Shown here piece after piece: positions 32,554 to 45,241 of a DNA stretch of 64,000 nt. The stretch's first letter is position 1. Each line of letters begins with the position of its first letter. Location of the stretch: positions 4,372,544-4,436,543 of the forward strand of contig JARWIR010000042.1 in assembly GCA_029959085.1 (NCBI GenBank). The letters are read 5' to 3'. The position numbers and the translations under genes were made by a program. Under the pieces are notes generated by a model. It had not been told where the DNA came from. It searched no databases and was given only the letters and a program-made list of their open reading frames with translations. The stretch comes from Nemophila menziesii. Lineage: Eukaryota > Streptophyta > Magnoliopsida > Boraginales > Hydrophyllaceae.

Positions 32554-34523
32554 TTTATTTGTAATCTATATTTTATTATAATTTGATAGAATAATATTCT
32601 TTTGTGTACAACTAAGACCAATGATCGAGTAATGTACATGATAAGGATACAATTTTACACAAAATTATGAGGTAAACTGACAAAAAACATGATTTTTTAA
32701 TATTATTATCAATGAAATTATTATTATTATTGTTTGCTCATTGAGAATGTTGGAGTCAAGTCTAACAAAGTATTTTCTCTTCAACCTCCAAAAATCCTAA
32801 TAATTATTCTCATTTGCCTTTCGGGTACCTTCAACCACTCTTAAAGATAGAACATCAACAAAGCAAGAAGACCTTTCATGCAAGTTTTCTTCTACTTAAA
32901 ATCTTTTGACAGTTCTCCTATCAATTTCTCGAGTGATTCAGTTTCGATTTTCCTATAAGTAAATTCTGTTTGGAGTTTATGTACTTTATCACCCCCAACT
33001 AAAATTATCATAAGTCACTTGAATACCCAACACAATACCCAAACATAACCAATAAAAAAATACCTATAGACACACTTACAACGTTATACAGACCTACTAT
33101 CCACCCGATATGGGAACATGACACAATAGAAAAAAGCATCATAAGCAAGTAAAGGGCATAATAGACAAAAGAAAAAAAAAGTTAAATTTACTAAAATAAT
33201 ATTTTTTTATACTCATAAATTCTCAGACATGTCTTCCTCGAACACTATGCAAATACCAAAAAACGCAAATGTCATGCTTTGATTTTGTCACAATCGGCAG
33301 TCGAAGGTGACACCTCATCCGTCCTCTCCGACCCCACCTCCATCGTCCTTAAACCTGAATTTGGATATTTACTCATCACTATTGTCTTTCTCTACACACA
33401 AAATACACCCTCTAATATGCCTAAGTAAAGTAAAACCCAACATTCAAGATCAAACCAAAACACCGAGAAAATGAAAATAGATAAAATCGTTCTGTTTGGC
33501 ATAGAATTTTAAAAAAAATTGATGGGTTGTTTTTATTCTGTGTAACCAAAAACCCAAAATTTGTATGCAAAACCGAAAAAACATATTTGTGTTAAGGTGT
33601 GCAAATATCACGTCATGCCCGTCTAGACTACTCGTTACGTGAAAACCCTACTCATACAATCCGTTTTTGCGGGTTTTGGATTTATACTGGGTCTTAGTGT
33701 TAGTAAAATTCATAGGTTTGAACCTATATTGCGGATATGTGTTAGCAAAACCTACTCGATGCAGACCTGACGTGCTGTGTAGATAAATAGATGATTGGGT
33801 ATCACCCCTTCAAATTACATAATGATTAAAGGATATATTGATATATAATTTCCATTTTTTCGACTGATAAAACAATCTTATAATAAGCCTTATTCCAAGT
33901 CAATTTTTATTATTTCTTGTTAAATTTAAGAATGTTGTCTAATGTGTATAAGTCAAATTATTATTTAGCATGCCTCATAAAAATAGTGATTATTGGAAAG
34001 AAGAGTTGCATATATTGTCATATTGTTTTTAGTTTTTCTAAGTGAAATTTTCTAGCCTTGGACAAGTTAAACACTAGCAAAACTGATGACTTTGAAGTAT
34101 CTATGAGTTTTTGACTTTTTTTACCATTTCCAAGTCATACATTATATATTTCTTTAAACGGTTAGCTATTATATAATACAAAGTAGCTGAATTCGTAGTA
34201 ATCAGTTCAAGTGAAGTGTACTGAATTTTATCAAGAATTTTATAAATATCACAACATTATGAGATTTCGTCTTTTTTACATAGTTTATTTTTTCTCCAAA
34301 TTCTTTACTTTTTGACACGTCAAAAGATATTTAAAAAGTGAAATGAAACAAAGATATAGTGCTTACCTAATATTACACATCAAAGTTACATATCTGTTGA
34401 GTTCTACAAAACCGTGTAATAAATAACATTTCCAAACTAATTATACATAAAATTACATTATACATAACACAATGATTCAATAGTTAATTATACAATGATA
34501 TAACTTATATTTACAACATTATT

Positions 34524-34672
34524 GTATAAAGGAAAATTCTTCCATCCAATATTGGATGATCCTACACCAATTACATTCAATAGTTAATGACATGTGTTTT
34601 GTTTTAATAATCCATGGCCGTGATTTAAATATTGGACCATCCAATATTGGATGGAAGTATTACCCTTGTATA
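34524..34672. mobile_element. MITE of 139 bp with self-palindromic ends, first copy
   Basis: Terminal inverted repeats of about 34 bp share cttccatccaatattggatg and each contains the palindrome atccaatattggat. A 5-bp gtata flanks the element (34524-34528 and 34668-34672). Element body 34529-34667. Superfamily uncertain. Confidence 0.65.
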
Positions 34673-36267
34673 AATACTTAAAACTTGTTTAGAAGTGTTT
34701 ATTTTAAAGTAGATGACATCTTTTCTGTATTGATATATTATAAAAGTAGTTTGCATAACACATCTCTTCGCACCCGCGCAGCCGTTTATCAACTATTAGA
34801 TATAACTGTACAATATCAACATGAGACGGGAAAGAGTTTCAAGGTATGTTGTTTACTTCCTTTATGATATTTTTTAACTCTTTTAAAAAACCTAATTTGA
34901 TCCAAATCTAAATTGAATTCCAAACTAAATTGAAATAATGTTTATCCCAACCAGGTTTGGTATATACCTTCCTAAAATCCAAATAAGCATTTTCGATGAA
35001 AATTCTACCTATGGCAGTTTATACTTTTGTTTAAGTTTACCCAGTTCTAATTATTATATAGATTAAATTTTCTCTCATAACGTATTAAAAAATTAAATTT
35101 ATTGAGGTCATGCTTAAATTATTTTATGTTATAATCTAAGTTATTCATTGAATTATAGAAACGAAGCAATAATTAGATGTAATTTTATTGCCATATTCAA
35201 TATTTTATCATCTATGATAACTTTTGATATATTTTTATGGATTTTGCACACAGGTCCTTATATAAAAAAAGATCAATGACCATGCCATTTCAATCCAAGG
35301 TAAGATTTACTTATTAGTATAAATTAATTTTTGTTAGATTGTTGTGGTGTTTGTAGCTAATGCTAGTTAGTAGACTTCCATTTCCTCTACTGTTTAGAGT
35401 AATTTTGGTAAATGGAATTGTGTTAACCATTGTTGTAAATTTTCAAAAGATTACTTATTTATTTTTCGATAGTTTTGTGTCATTACTTCCAGTGAGGAAC
35501 TCGGTCTCTTGTTTGATACACCAAATGAGTAATTTAATTTTGATAATAAAGTGATCTAGTTTATACTTTATTAATCGGGTGATTAACATGATGTCCAGTT
35601 TATGAACATTTTGTCCTGCCTTAATTAATATTATGTAAATAGCTTAAATGTGCAAAATTAACAGAATTGGATAAATATTATGGTATGGTACATAATGAGA
35701 TAACATACCATACTTGACTACCTATTTATTATTAATTTAATTATTAACCCCAAATTTTCTTACAAGTTTTTTAATTAAATATTTCAGATTTCTCCATTTC
35801 ATCATGATGGAAACTCAACACAGTATGGGTTTGTATATGCAATTTTTTTTCGAGTCTACAAAGTGGTGACATGGAGGTGTAGATAAGAAGTGGAGATCAA
35901 TGACTCTGGAGGAGGTTTGGTGCATTTTGCTGATCCTCAATTCCCATTTGTTCTTACTTTAGACATTGGGATCGAATCCTTTCATAAGATCCAGACTTGC
36001 ACGCAGGCTTGAAAGACAACATCAACAAAAAAAGGAGTCAACAACATCAACAAACAAAGGAGTCAACGCTCGATGACCCTTTCCAAAAAGGAGTTATAAT
36101 GATGATTACATACTTCCTGAATTAGGATTTCTTGTGGTTCTTTCTCAGCTTAGTTCTAGGAATTGTTGGAAAATATAATTAGTTTGTAGCTATCATTTTG
36201 ATTAACTTTCTGAATTATTATATGGAGTGATATTGTTTAATTAAGTGTTACATGCTGATATTTGGTT
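34673..36267. other. AT-rich DNA without recognised genes
   Basis: Small open frames and splice-like motifs occur, but no protein is recognised. Around 36018-36066 a phrase of about 25 bp containing aacatcaacaaa and aaaggagtca is repeated once in tandem. Confidence 0.4.
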
Positions 36268-36317
36268 TATATCACATACTATCTTTTTCCTTTTCGTCAA
36301 TATATCACATACTATCT
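36268..36317. mobile_element. 16-bp LINE-end stub with 17-bp target duplication, first copy
   Basis: tatatcacatactatct occurs at 36268-36284 and 36301-36317. The 16 bp between read TTGACGAAAAGGAAAA on the minus strand, a LINE-like TTGAC terminus plus an A-rich tail. Confidence 0.6.
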
Positions 36318-36589
36318 CATTTCTCTTTAAACCTTTATCTACACGAACAAAGGAGTTCACATTTAAATGATGGAGTTTATTTTGGTATTTTATAAAGCTG
36401 CATGGCTTGGATGGGTAGCCAGTGAAGTGGGTAGCCAGTGAAGTGTTTGAGGGTTGACTCTCCAATGTATCTTAAAAAAAGTGTATCACGTCTATCACGA
36501 GAGATAGAAGCCTAAGAATGACGTGTTTGAGGTATTTCTAAACTAATTATTCAAGAGTTTTATTATGCATAATTTCTCTTTAGGATTGT
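36318..36589. other. Short spacer with an 18-bp-class tandem repeat
   Basis: tgggtagccagtgaag is repeated twice in direct succession near 36413-36446. Nothing else is recognised. Confidence 0.5.
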
Positions 36590-37340
36590 AATTATATGAA
36601 CCATTAATTATTGTTTTTCGGTTTTAATTTGAATCTGGGATTTTAGTATTTAATTGATTTGGTTCTTAATTTCCATTGATTATATTCTTGTGCTTGTTTA
36701 ATATCATTGACGTCGTGAATCAAGGGTATGTTTTAGTAATTAGGCTATTTACTAGTGGCAGTGATCACCTTGACAGGGGGTTTAATTACAGAACTAGCTA
36801 GGACATAGACGCGTGGTGTCCGTTATTGACCGACATGCTTGACTAACCACGTAGCCAATTGGGTATAGATAACCGCCCTGACGGGGTTTGTAATACGGTA
36901 GGGTAGCTCCTAAGTCCACCCTGACGGGGGTTAGGAGATTATAGAGTCCTGGCTATTGTGAAATTTCCCACCCACCCTTATTCTTAGGAATCATTAATCC
37001 AATTGGATAGGTTCATACTTGCATCTCCTTATCTTAGTTGCATAATTATTTGTTATTAATTACTAATTATTTATTTAATTATTTAGTTAATTAGAAAAGA
37101 AACTCCTTTGCTGCTTATTTTTGTAATTAAGACAATTAAAACTATCTATTCTAATATTAAACACGAAGTTAGAATAACTACTTGAATCCTTGTGGAGACG
37201 ATTTTCCCGTATTTACTTATCTATTACTTGGAACGACCCGTACACTTGCGGTATATGGATCCTTTAATCCTTTTACTTTTATTGCATTATTTTATAACAC
37301 ACCAGAGCCCACCAATTCCCAAAAGTTATTTTTCTTATAT
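36590..37340 (-). repeat. Dispersed repeat module D, antisense relative of modules A-C
   Basis: Its right part reads aatccttgtggagacgat, the reverse complement of attgtctccacaaggatt in module C. It continues to cgacccgtacacttgcggta, wording familiar from ends of Ty3-type plant elements. It also has two ccctgacggggtt/ccctgacgggggtt phrases. It interrupts the LINE at its left end. Confidence 0.45.
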
Positions 37341-37379
37341 TTATTTAATAAAATTTGTAACATTGAACCTACCTAAATT

Positions 37380-39115
37380 TGCATCCTAATAGGGAAAAAT
37401 AAAAAGGACATTTTAGATAGACTCAGTGTCCTCCAGGCACGAATAGCATTTGTCAGCTTTCACGCATTTACGTCGCCTTAAACTTATTTAAGTTGGTAAA
37501 TCATTCGTACAAAATTTCTAAGAAAAATTACGTACCTTAGACGAAACATTAGATTTCCACCAAATTCCACAATCCAGGGTCTAAAAATTCATTAGCTGAT
37601 GACATTTGAGGGTTCGCCGAGACCATTTGCTTAGATAAGATTCAATTTCCCGTTTTTAGTTGAATAAGTGCCCATCTTTGATTGAGGCCACATGAAACAA
37701 TATATGCAATCTCATTATTAACTCTTTAACTGTGATATCTCTGATATCACTGACGTCGGGAATACATCACCGAGAAGCTTCGTGTTCCACTTGTCCTTAT
37801 CAACTCTCATGAGTTTTGAAACAAGATGGACACTTGTATTCACTGGATTCTTCAACGATAATCACATATCCATCCATTTATGGTCCCAATCATTATAGTC
37901 TCCCTGTTACCAATTTAAACTCGATCGCTATCATGAAGAAAATCCCTGCCCTCTAAAATAAAATTCCACGACCACGACCTACCTTATAGTAACTTAACAT
38001 CCGTAAATTCAATATTCAAAAATTATATACCTCTTAACAGCCTGACCGCCAACGTATCTGAGTTTTTAAGAATTTGCCATACCTAGCCACCAACAACATT
38101 GTATTAATTCTTTTAAAATCTTGAAATCCCAAAAACCTATCATCTTACTGATCAATAATTTCTCCTATGCCACCCAATGATTTTGAATACGTTCCAAATA
38201 ATTCCATAAAAAATTAGCAATCATATTAGCCAATTTCTTACAAAAGGTTTTTGGAAAAGAGATAACTGACATAACGTAGACTATGATACCTTTTGACACT
38301 GCCTTAATAAGGACCTCATTCCCACCATCCAAAAGTAGGTGAGCTTTCCAGCCTTTTGCCTTAGCAAAATACTTGTTCGTGATCCATGTTAGTGACTCAA
38401 CCTTTGATCTTTGGTGACATAAGGTAACCAAGATATTTTTCTAAGTCATGTTTCTCTTGAATTTGAAAGATATTCATTGTTGTAGTCTTTACGTCCACTA
38501 GGGCATCTTTACTAAAAAATATAGATGATTTATTAAAAGTATTACGTTGTACTGATATCGTGCAATAAATGTCTATACTATCCTGAAGCTTCTTCACTTC
38601 CTATCCGTCAAGAGTCAGTAAATATAAAGAATTATCTGAAAACAACATATGTGATAAAACTAGGCAATTTTGCATAGTATGTATTACCTTTAATACATTC
38701 ATTAGAGAAATGCATTCCTCTATAAGTTTGATAAAGGACTCTATCATCCGAAAAGAAGAAAGGTAATAAAGGATCACACTGACTTAAAACCATGCTCAGA
38801 TATGAACCTCAATAATCGTTTGCTGTTAAGGTTTAAATAAGATGATACTGAGGAAATGCAATTCGTGATCCATCCCACTAGGTCTCACTGAACCCCAGAC
38901 GCTGTAAAAAGTGAATAAGAAAATCCCAACTCACCTGATCATAAGATTTTTCCATATCTAATTAGACTGCGTCCATATACCTTGGTCGTTTCTATTATAT
39001 ATTCATTGAATATTTTTGAACGATAATAATATTGTCCAGATTTTCCCTTCCTTTGATATATGTCGTCAGTATCGGTGATACCAACTCATCCATATGGTAA
39101 GGGGCAAAGGCGTGA
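37380..39115 (-). pseudogene. L1-type LINE, 3' half, first copy (reverse transcriptase to zinc finger)
   Basis: Minus-strand frames give, in order: ELVSPILTTYIKGRENLDNI near 39000-39095, EKSYDQVSWDFL near 38920-38955, and a QCDPLLPFFF block near 38760-38790. Next come KAVSKGIIVYVMSVISFPKTFC near 38245-38315, LGFQDF near 38125, and a DLPT plus zinc-finger-like CYSCLEDTES at about 37430-37510. This continues the 5' half found at 41278-44450: the two are separated by modules B and C, and about 30 codons between them are missing. It ends at module D. Heavily mutated. Confidence 0.75.
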
Positions 39116-40408
39116 TAAATAAAGGACAATGAATGATAATAAAGCACACACCTAAGGCAACTACGATAACCACTTTGCAAGTGAACAAATCGTTTGCAAG
39201 TAATAAGTAAGTAAACAGATATCGATCTCAGGGACTATGAAAGTAAGTTTGAAAATAGTGTTATTACTAAGTGGACTAGAAAGAGTTGATAAGATAATAC
39301 ACAAAAACACTAACATATCAATTGGGTTTGTAAGAATCTAAACAATTAACAACTAATAAACTAAGTATCAAATTAAAGGCAATGAAATAAAACATGAAGG
39401 AGAAAACTTAGGAGAGTTTAGCTAAATAATTAGCAAGTAATCCCCACTAGCCTTGTTCTACATTTATTATCTAAGGGTTTATTGTGTGATATATAAGCAT
39501 TAAACAGGATTCTAAAGTCCTCCTAATTCCTTCAAGGTAGCTTAGGAAGCAACTTCAACACTACTAGGGGACTTGGGTAAGGGGACCCTGCGAAATGATC
39601 AGTGGTTAAATCTAAACCTGTTGACTCTCTCGTTAGGAAAGTCCGCCAGGATCACTACCGCACACTAGACAATTATGTGTTAATTTCAAAAACTGAATCC
39701 CCCGTCAGGGTGACAATCCAACTACTAATGGGGAAATCCTCTACGCTGCGCATAACAAGGACTACAAACATATATAAAAAACAGAGCTATCACGAACAAT
39801 TCATTTAAATATAAATCCCAAATTCAAATTAGCATAAAAAAAGTCTAGGGGTCATACTCATATGTTAGTCTCAAGCTAAACAGATTTAGTTCATAATAAG
39901 GAAAAAAAAACTAGCAATTAATAATATCACATTCACGTTCAAAATACAAAATAGAAAAATAATACTATACTAATTTCTGATATTTGATAAACGTTAAGTT
40001 GGAATGGCATGAACAACTTCCGAATGGCATGAACAACTTCCAAGCTCCTTCTTCTCTTCTTCTCTTTTTCTCCAAGCGTCCTCTCGGTCTTTTATGATTA
40101 GGGACTGACCAAGGATAATTTTATTAAGGTAAAATCTAATATATATCAGATTTGGGACGCAATTAGGGTTTAGGTCTAGGTATTAGACTCCTAGTTCAAC
40201 TAAAAACCATTTTTTTGTAAAATGACTAGGTTGGCCCATTATAGCTGAAACCCTCATAAATTCTTCGTTACAACTCCAAATCACTACGTCAGCTCCCACA
40301 CATCAGTAATTAAAAGAACTTTATGGATATAAAAGTACTACTTTAAATTCTCTGTCGAAGTTAACTCAAGATATATGTCGATAATCACCAACCCCCTCTT
40401 GTATGTCA
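39116..40408 (+). repeat. Dispersed repeat module B, inserted in the LINE, first copy
   Basis: It starts gtgataaataaagg and holds the family landmarks atatcgatctcagggactatgaaag, ttagcaagtaatccccact, attctaaagtcctcctaattcc and gtcagggtgacaatccaact. It ends ccctcttgtatg. Near 40002-40041 a 20-bp gaatggcatgaacaacttcc is doubled in tandem. No coding capacity. Confidence 0.55.
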
Positions 40409-41277
40409 GTTGTATAGCGAGGTGTGATATTAATTCAACACTAAGGGAGTTGCATCATGCAAGTTTACGGGCTGCCAAGTAAAATAAAAATCAAGTGAAT
40501 TATTGTCTCCACAAGGATTTACAAATTAACCGAAGACTCTAGATTAGAAGTTCGTATTTAATAAAAAGACTAAAAAGTAAATATATTTATTTGGTTTTTT
40601 GTTTAAGAATTACTACTAAGATAAGAATTAAAACTAAATTAAGTAAAAAGTAATTAACTAAAGTATTGTGAGAATAGGGAGAAGAACGTAGCTCGAGACA
40701 CTCATACTCACCACTAGTTATGATAGGGACTTAAATGTAATTATAAGGTCAAGCCAGACCATTGTCTCTAATCGGGATTCCAAAGTCTTCCTAAGTTCCT
40801 TCCAGATAAGTAGCGGAATGCTATCTGCTAGAAACCTCTTCTAAGGGAATCCTATGCATGTTATCTAGACGCCTAAAGTCTAAAGTTTAGCTCTTCCGAG
40901 TCTTCAACTCCAAAAGACGTATTTATCCTAGGTCAACTACTAAACCCTCTTTCCAGGCATAATCTAATAGCTAAATATTTCAAAATATATGAACATCATA
41001 TGAGAATTAAGCAAGAAGAACAAAGATAAGTAAAACAACAACATGCCCTATTTTATTTAAATATAAAATACCAATTCATACAATATAAATCCTGATCATA
41101 TACTAGGGTCCATACATTGAGAATCTCAAGCTACTAATTAAATTAGTTCATAACTAAAAAAAGAACGGAAAAGAAAGAAGAATTACACTATAATATGATA
41201 GCAAGGATTTTAGAAATTATTTTATAGTCGAAATTAACTCAAGATATATGTCGAATCACGAACTCCCTCTTGTATGA
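40409..41277 (+). repeat. Dispersed repeat module C, head to tail with module B, first copy
   Basis: It opens with gcgaggtgtgata and ends with the same aactcaagatatatgtcgaa...ccctcttgtatg phrase that ends module B (40365-40408 against 41236-41277). Landmarks: attgtctccacaaggattta, actcaccactagt, gattccaaagtcttcctaag. It appears to be a second member inserted next to or duplicated from B. Confidence 0.55.
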
Positions 41278-44200
41278 CACCTATCAGAATAATAGTAATT
41301 AGTGTTTCATTTAGTGTCTCAAGCAAAATATTGTTATTAAGAAAATCACAAACCATAAGCAACACATCCTACTTAATAATATCCCAAAACTTATGATAGA
41401 ATTTACCATTCAAGTCGTCAGCCTTGGAGTCTTTGATGCGAAAATGTTTAACACTCTTTGTTCCACCACCTCAAGAGTAGGTTTATTTGTCAATTCTTCA
41501 TTCAAACTGTAACCCTCTTCTTGATAAACTTCACTGCCTCCTCTACATTTGATCCTTTATTTTCTTTAGATGAATTTAAATAGAAATTCAAGAAACTGTC
41601 TCACACTTCTGATTTTTCATCATGCCATACCACTTTACTATATTTTTTCTTATTACTTTATTAATACTCCTCCTTTATGTCGCTGACACATGGAAATCTT
41701 CACGTTCTTATTCCTACACTAGATCCATTATTGTTCGCTCCCAATCCTCCCAATATTTTCCTCATTTGACCACATAAAATCTAGTTGATCTGATTTTAAT
41801 CTCATTTTTCCTGCGATTGCAATGTCACTAGTCCATTAAGAAAAGTTGTTATCTCCATTTCCAGATTTATAATACATGTCTTGTTGATTGAAAATGCTTG
41901 TTTACTCTATCTCTTAAGCGCCAAAATAATATTATTTTGTTTTTAGACAAAATTCTCAACTAATGTTTCCTCCCGCAGACCCCCAAGTTCTATTTGACAA
42001 CCCCATGACATTTTGAACTGTTAGTCTAAAAAGATTCAAATTCAAATTTGAAGAAGCGTCTAAACAATTTTGTGTAATATCATTTCGTAAAAAACTAACA
42101 AGGAATAATCCAATCCAATGGTTGATGATACTATAACACGCGCCTTTGGGAACCTGCTTGGCCAATATGTACATACAAATGTCTATTCAGTATTTCCTTG
42201 ACGAGCGCAGTATATAGTCTTCGATTAGACCACGTATGAAAACAACAATGATAATTTAATTCGATAACTCCATTTTAAAAGATGAATTTATTAAAACACA
42301 AGATTTGGTTATTATTTATTAGATTACACTAAATCTTTTGCTTTCTAACAAAATTGCATTAGAATATCTTATTATAATCCAAGGTTCATTATGTGATTCT
42401 TTCCATTTTGTTATTTCATTCAAAACTAATAATACATATTTATGATTTGGGGGGGGGGGGGGGGGGAGGCATGAAAGCGTACAAGATACCAAGGAACTTC
42501 ATTGTCGTAAATAAGTGAAATTACAAAATATTGAATAACGTTAACAATACATAAACTAGCCACCAAATTGTATACCATCAAATCCCCCTTGATCGAAGTG
42601 CGCTCCCCGTGGTATCTTCAATAAAACTTTTATCATATTATATCACCAGATAACAACATTCGAGTCCTGAGTGCTTAACATTAAACAAACAAGAGATCCC
42701 CGATTTATACCTACCAACCACAGACTTAACCATCTTTCTTGTCAGGGTCGCACAAATTCCCTGACAATTCCACACACACACACACCATTATTTACCTTTG
42801 GAGGTCACTTTTAAGGGATGGCCGCTACCCTGCAGCTTGACTTCTTCGTTCCTAATACACATCTTACCCTTTATTCAATGATATTACTCTTTGAACTTGT
42901 CAATGCTATCAAACTAAATATTCACATATTATTCACTAAGTAAATCTCCGGAGACCTCTTTATCTAGATCTTCATTAGACGCTTCAACTATTGGTTGGTG
43001 GCCTAACTCAAACAAAGACGCATATTCATCCTCTGAAACCTCTTGGGTTATGTCATTTTGTTCCCCATTCTTAGAAAAAATCACTCTGGTACTCCAAATC
43101 CCTAGACCCTTCATTAATGCTTTGCGCAAAAACTATAAATACAAATTCATCAATCTTGCTATCTTATATGCACCTTTACACTGGCCCAAATACATTGGCT
43201 TATGCTTCACCTTAGACACCATTCCAAAACCCACACTACCTCCCCCTACACCTTACTTTAGAGCATTATACCTAATCTCATCTTCAACTCTTATGCCTAT
43301 AGTTAATTCAAAACCAATTCTATATGAATTATATATGAACCTAAGCCCCCTAAATCCTTCTCACATCGAATCTCGTTATCATAAATGAGAATATTCCCAC
43401 AGTATAACGTACCACATCCTCAGTTGTAACAACATTTCCCCCTAACATGTAACCACTATCTTCACCGCCTACATGTCAACTTCCCTTTACAAGCAACTTT
43501 ATTTATAGTATCATGGAGTAAACCTGATCCCTGATGGATATGATTCGTATAGTGTTTGCACATTTGCCACCCCCGTCTTGATATCCTTGTCGCTTATTAT
43601 GTACAAATTTTAAGATAATATCAAAGGTCATCAAACATCATATTTTGCTCCCCTTGCGCATTAGTAGAAGGAGATAGAGGTGGAGTAGAATGTTCCACAT
43701 ATCTGTTCCACTTATAACACCTTAATAAAATAGTAAATTCACCCTCCCCCCAAATGTTCGTGGTAATCCCAAATAGCAGCTCCGTCGGTGGTTTGCGAAC
43801 CACATTATCCACTCAAAATTCATAAATCTCAAATTATCCATATCATATGTATTTCTTGTCATTTGCTCTTAGACGTCCACAACAAAGCAGAATACCATAT
43901 TTTCCATACTGAAACACAACCAACCTGCCCCATCTTCCCGTCTCCGATATGCTCCCGACAGTAATGGTTCATTGACAGTAAAACAAACTCTAACCCTCAG
44001 AATTTGAACATCATCCATAACCAGCATTTGATAATCCATCTCCTCTAGCTCGAACGAACAAGAACCTAAGGTTACAATAGCCTCCAGAGTTTTTTGGATG
44101 AAAGCTAAATCCTTCACTTGCACCCAAGTTGGAGATTAATTGAAATGGATGTCATTAAGGTGGACCAAATTTGGTCAATGATTAAAGTCAACATACATGC

Positions 44201-44450
44201 ACTAAAAAATCCTAGGTTGAAGATTCCAAAGTCTTGTAACTCCTCCACAATTTTTATTTCCACCTTGAAAAGATTCCTCCTCTCGTCATTACAAATGTTC
44301 TCCCCCTCAACTAGCCACTTATCCGCAATATGCTTTTTAAAATCAACATCGAATATCATCCGTGATCGAATGACATGCAATAACAGTGCATAATTTCCCA
44401 TATGCGATTCCACTGAACTAGCCATCACCCTAATGTAAAGCACACCTAAC
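41278..44450 (-). pseudogene. L1-type LINE, 5' half, copy Q, first occurrence
   Basis: The same order as 25261-28450: ORF1 start at 44423-44425 (MASSVESHMGN), then WVQVKDLAFIQKTLEAI and ILRVRVCFTVNEPLLS. The endonuclease contains LNEITKWKESHNEPWIIIR near 42380-42440 next to a poly-Pro stretch from the 18-G run. The pre-reverse-transcriptase block ends at 41278. Many stops. The reverse transcriptase resumes beyond modules C and B at 39115. Confidence 0.78.
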
Positions 44451-44967
44451 CTCTGAATATTGGTATCAGTCTAGCAACTTTAAGTACATGTCTATCACCC
44501 TTGAATATGATAATAAAAAGTATGACAATAGCACAACAAACTACAACACATAAAACGATTGTTTTTAAAATATAACAAACAAAAAAGATATAACGAGCAA
44601 GTATAATTATTAATTGAGCTATTATCACAATATCAGAGAGAAAGAACATAACAAGGCACACCACAATGATAGAGATACTTTTTGAATAAAGACAAACTAT
44701 GAAGAGAGAAGAAAAGTTCAACATGGTTTATATGCAGAGTAAAGACATCGAGAACCTCTTCAGTTTCTAAGTGGAATCCCACTTGGCGCAATATCCAAAT
44801 GCATACCCTAACATGTATAAACATACTATCCAACCTACATTTCTTCTTTCCTTGACAACCCCACTAAACTACACATACTTAGAAGGGACATTTGTATTTA
44901 ATCTTGAGGTTCATTCTACAAAATAATGTATCTTCGAGGCCAAGATAAGGTTATGCCTTGTCCAATT

Positions 44968-45241
44968 GTCACGAGACTAGAGTTTCACCTCCTTGAAAAG
45001 CTCCTAGAAAAGTACTATGCAACACTTAGTCAAGCCCCAATATCTTCCTAATCCATTCAAATAACCAAGTATGGCCTCTAATGAGTACAAGGGGTCGCCC
45101 CCAAGTTTTTCCACCGAGATTCGAACCATCACACTACAACTTACAATGCGCAGATTTACGTTGATGTGCATCCAGGGAATTGATACCATGACCAAATGGT
45201 CATAGGGACTCAACCTTTACCATTTGAGTAAGACCTCATTG
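44968..45241 (-). mobile_element. Candidate tRNA-derived SINE, second copy
   Basis: Identical copy of 28985-29258 within unit 2. Confidence 0.5.

Larger units (their letters stand above)
29259..34523. other. Long AT-rich region without genes
   Basis: No credible coding frame over about 5 kb. It holds a 22-bp perfect palindrome (30445-30466), two nearby copies of atgatatggaaggaccca (about 31016 and 31052), and an ATT-type microsatellite near 32479-32553. A local direct repeat ggtgagtgggaaga lies near 32163 and 32218. The first 3.3 kb has a diverged counterpart at 61220-64000. Confidence 0.6.
28717..44699. repeat. Recent tandem duplication, unit 1 (15,983 bp)
   Basis: This unit is repeated head to tail as 44700-60681. 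I noticed only two differences: T at 36836 against G at 52819, and 18 against 17 G in the run at 42449-42466. The unit joins copy-P sequence on the left (28717 on) to copy-Q sequence on the right (41278-44699). Confidence 0.92.

Noticed and set aside
34685..35554. Small frames followed by GT-type splice-like sites that could suggest a short spliced gene
   Set aside because: No protein family is recognised, frames are about 60 codons, and joined translations contain stops.
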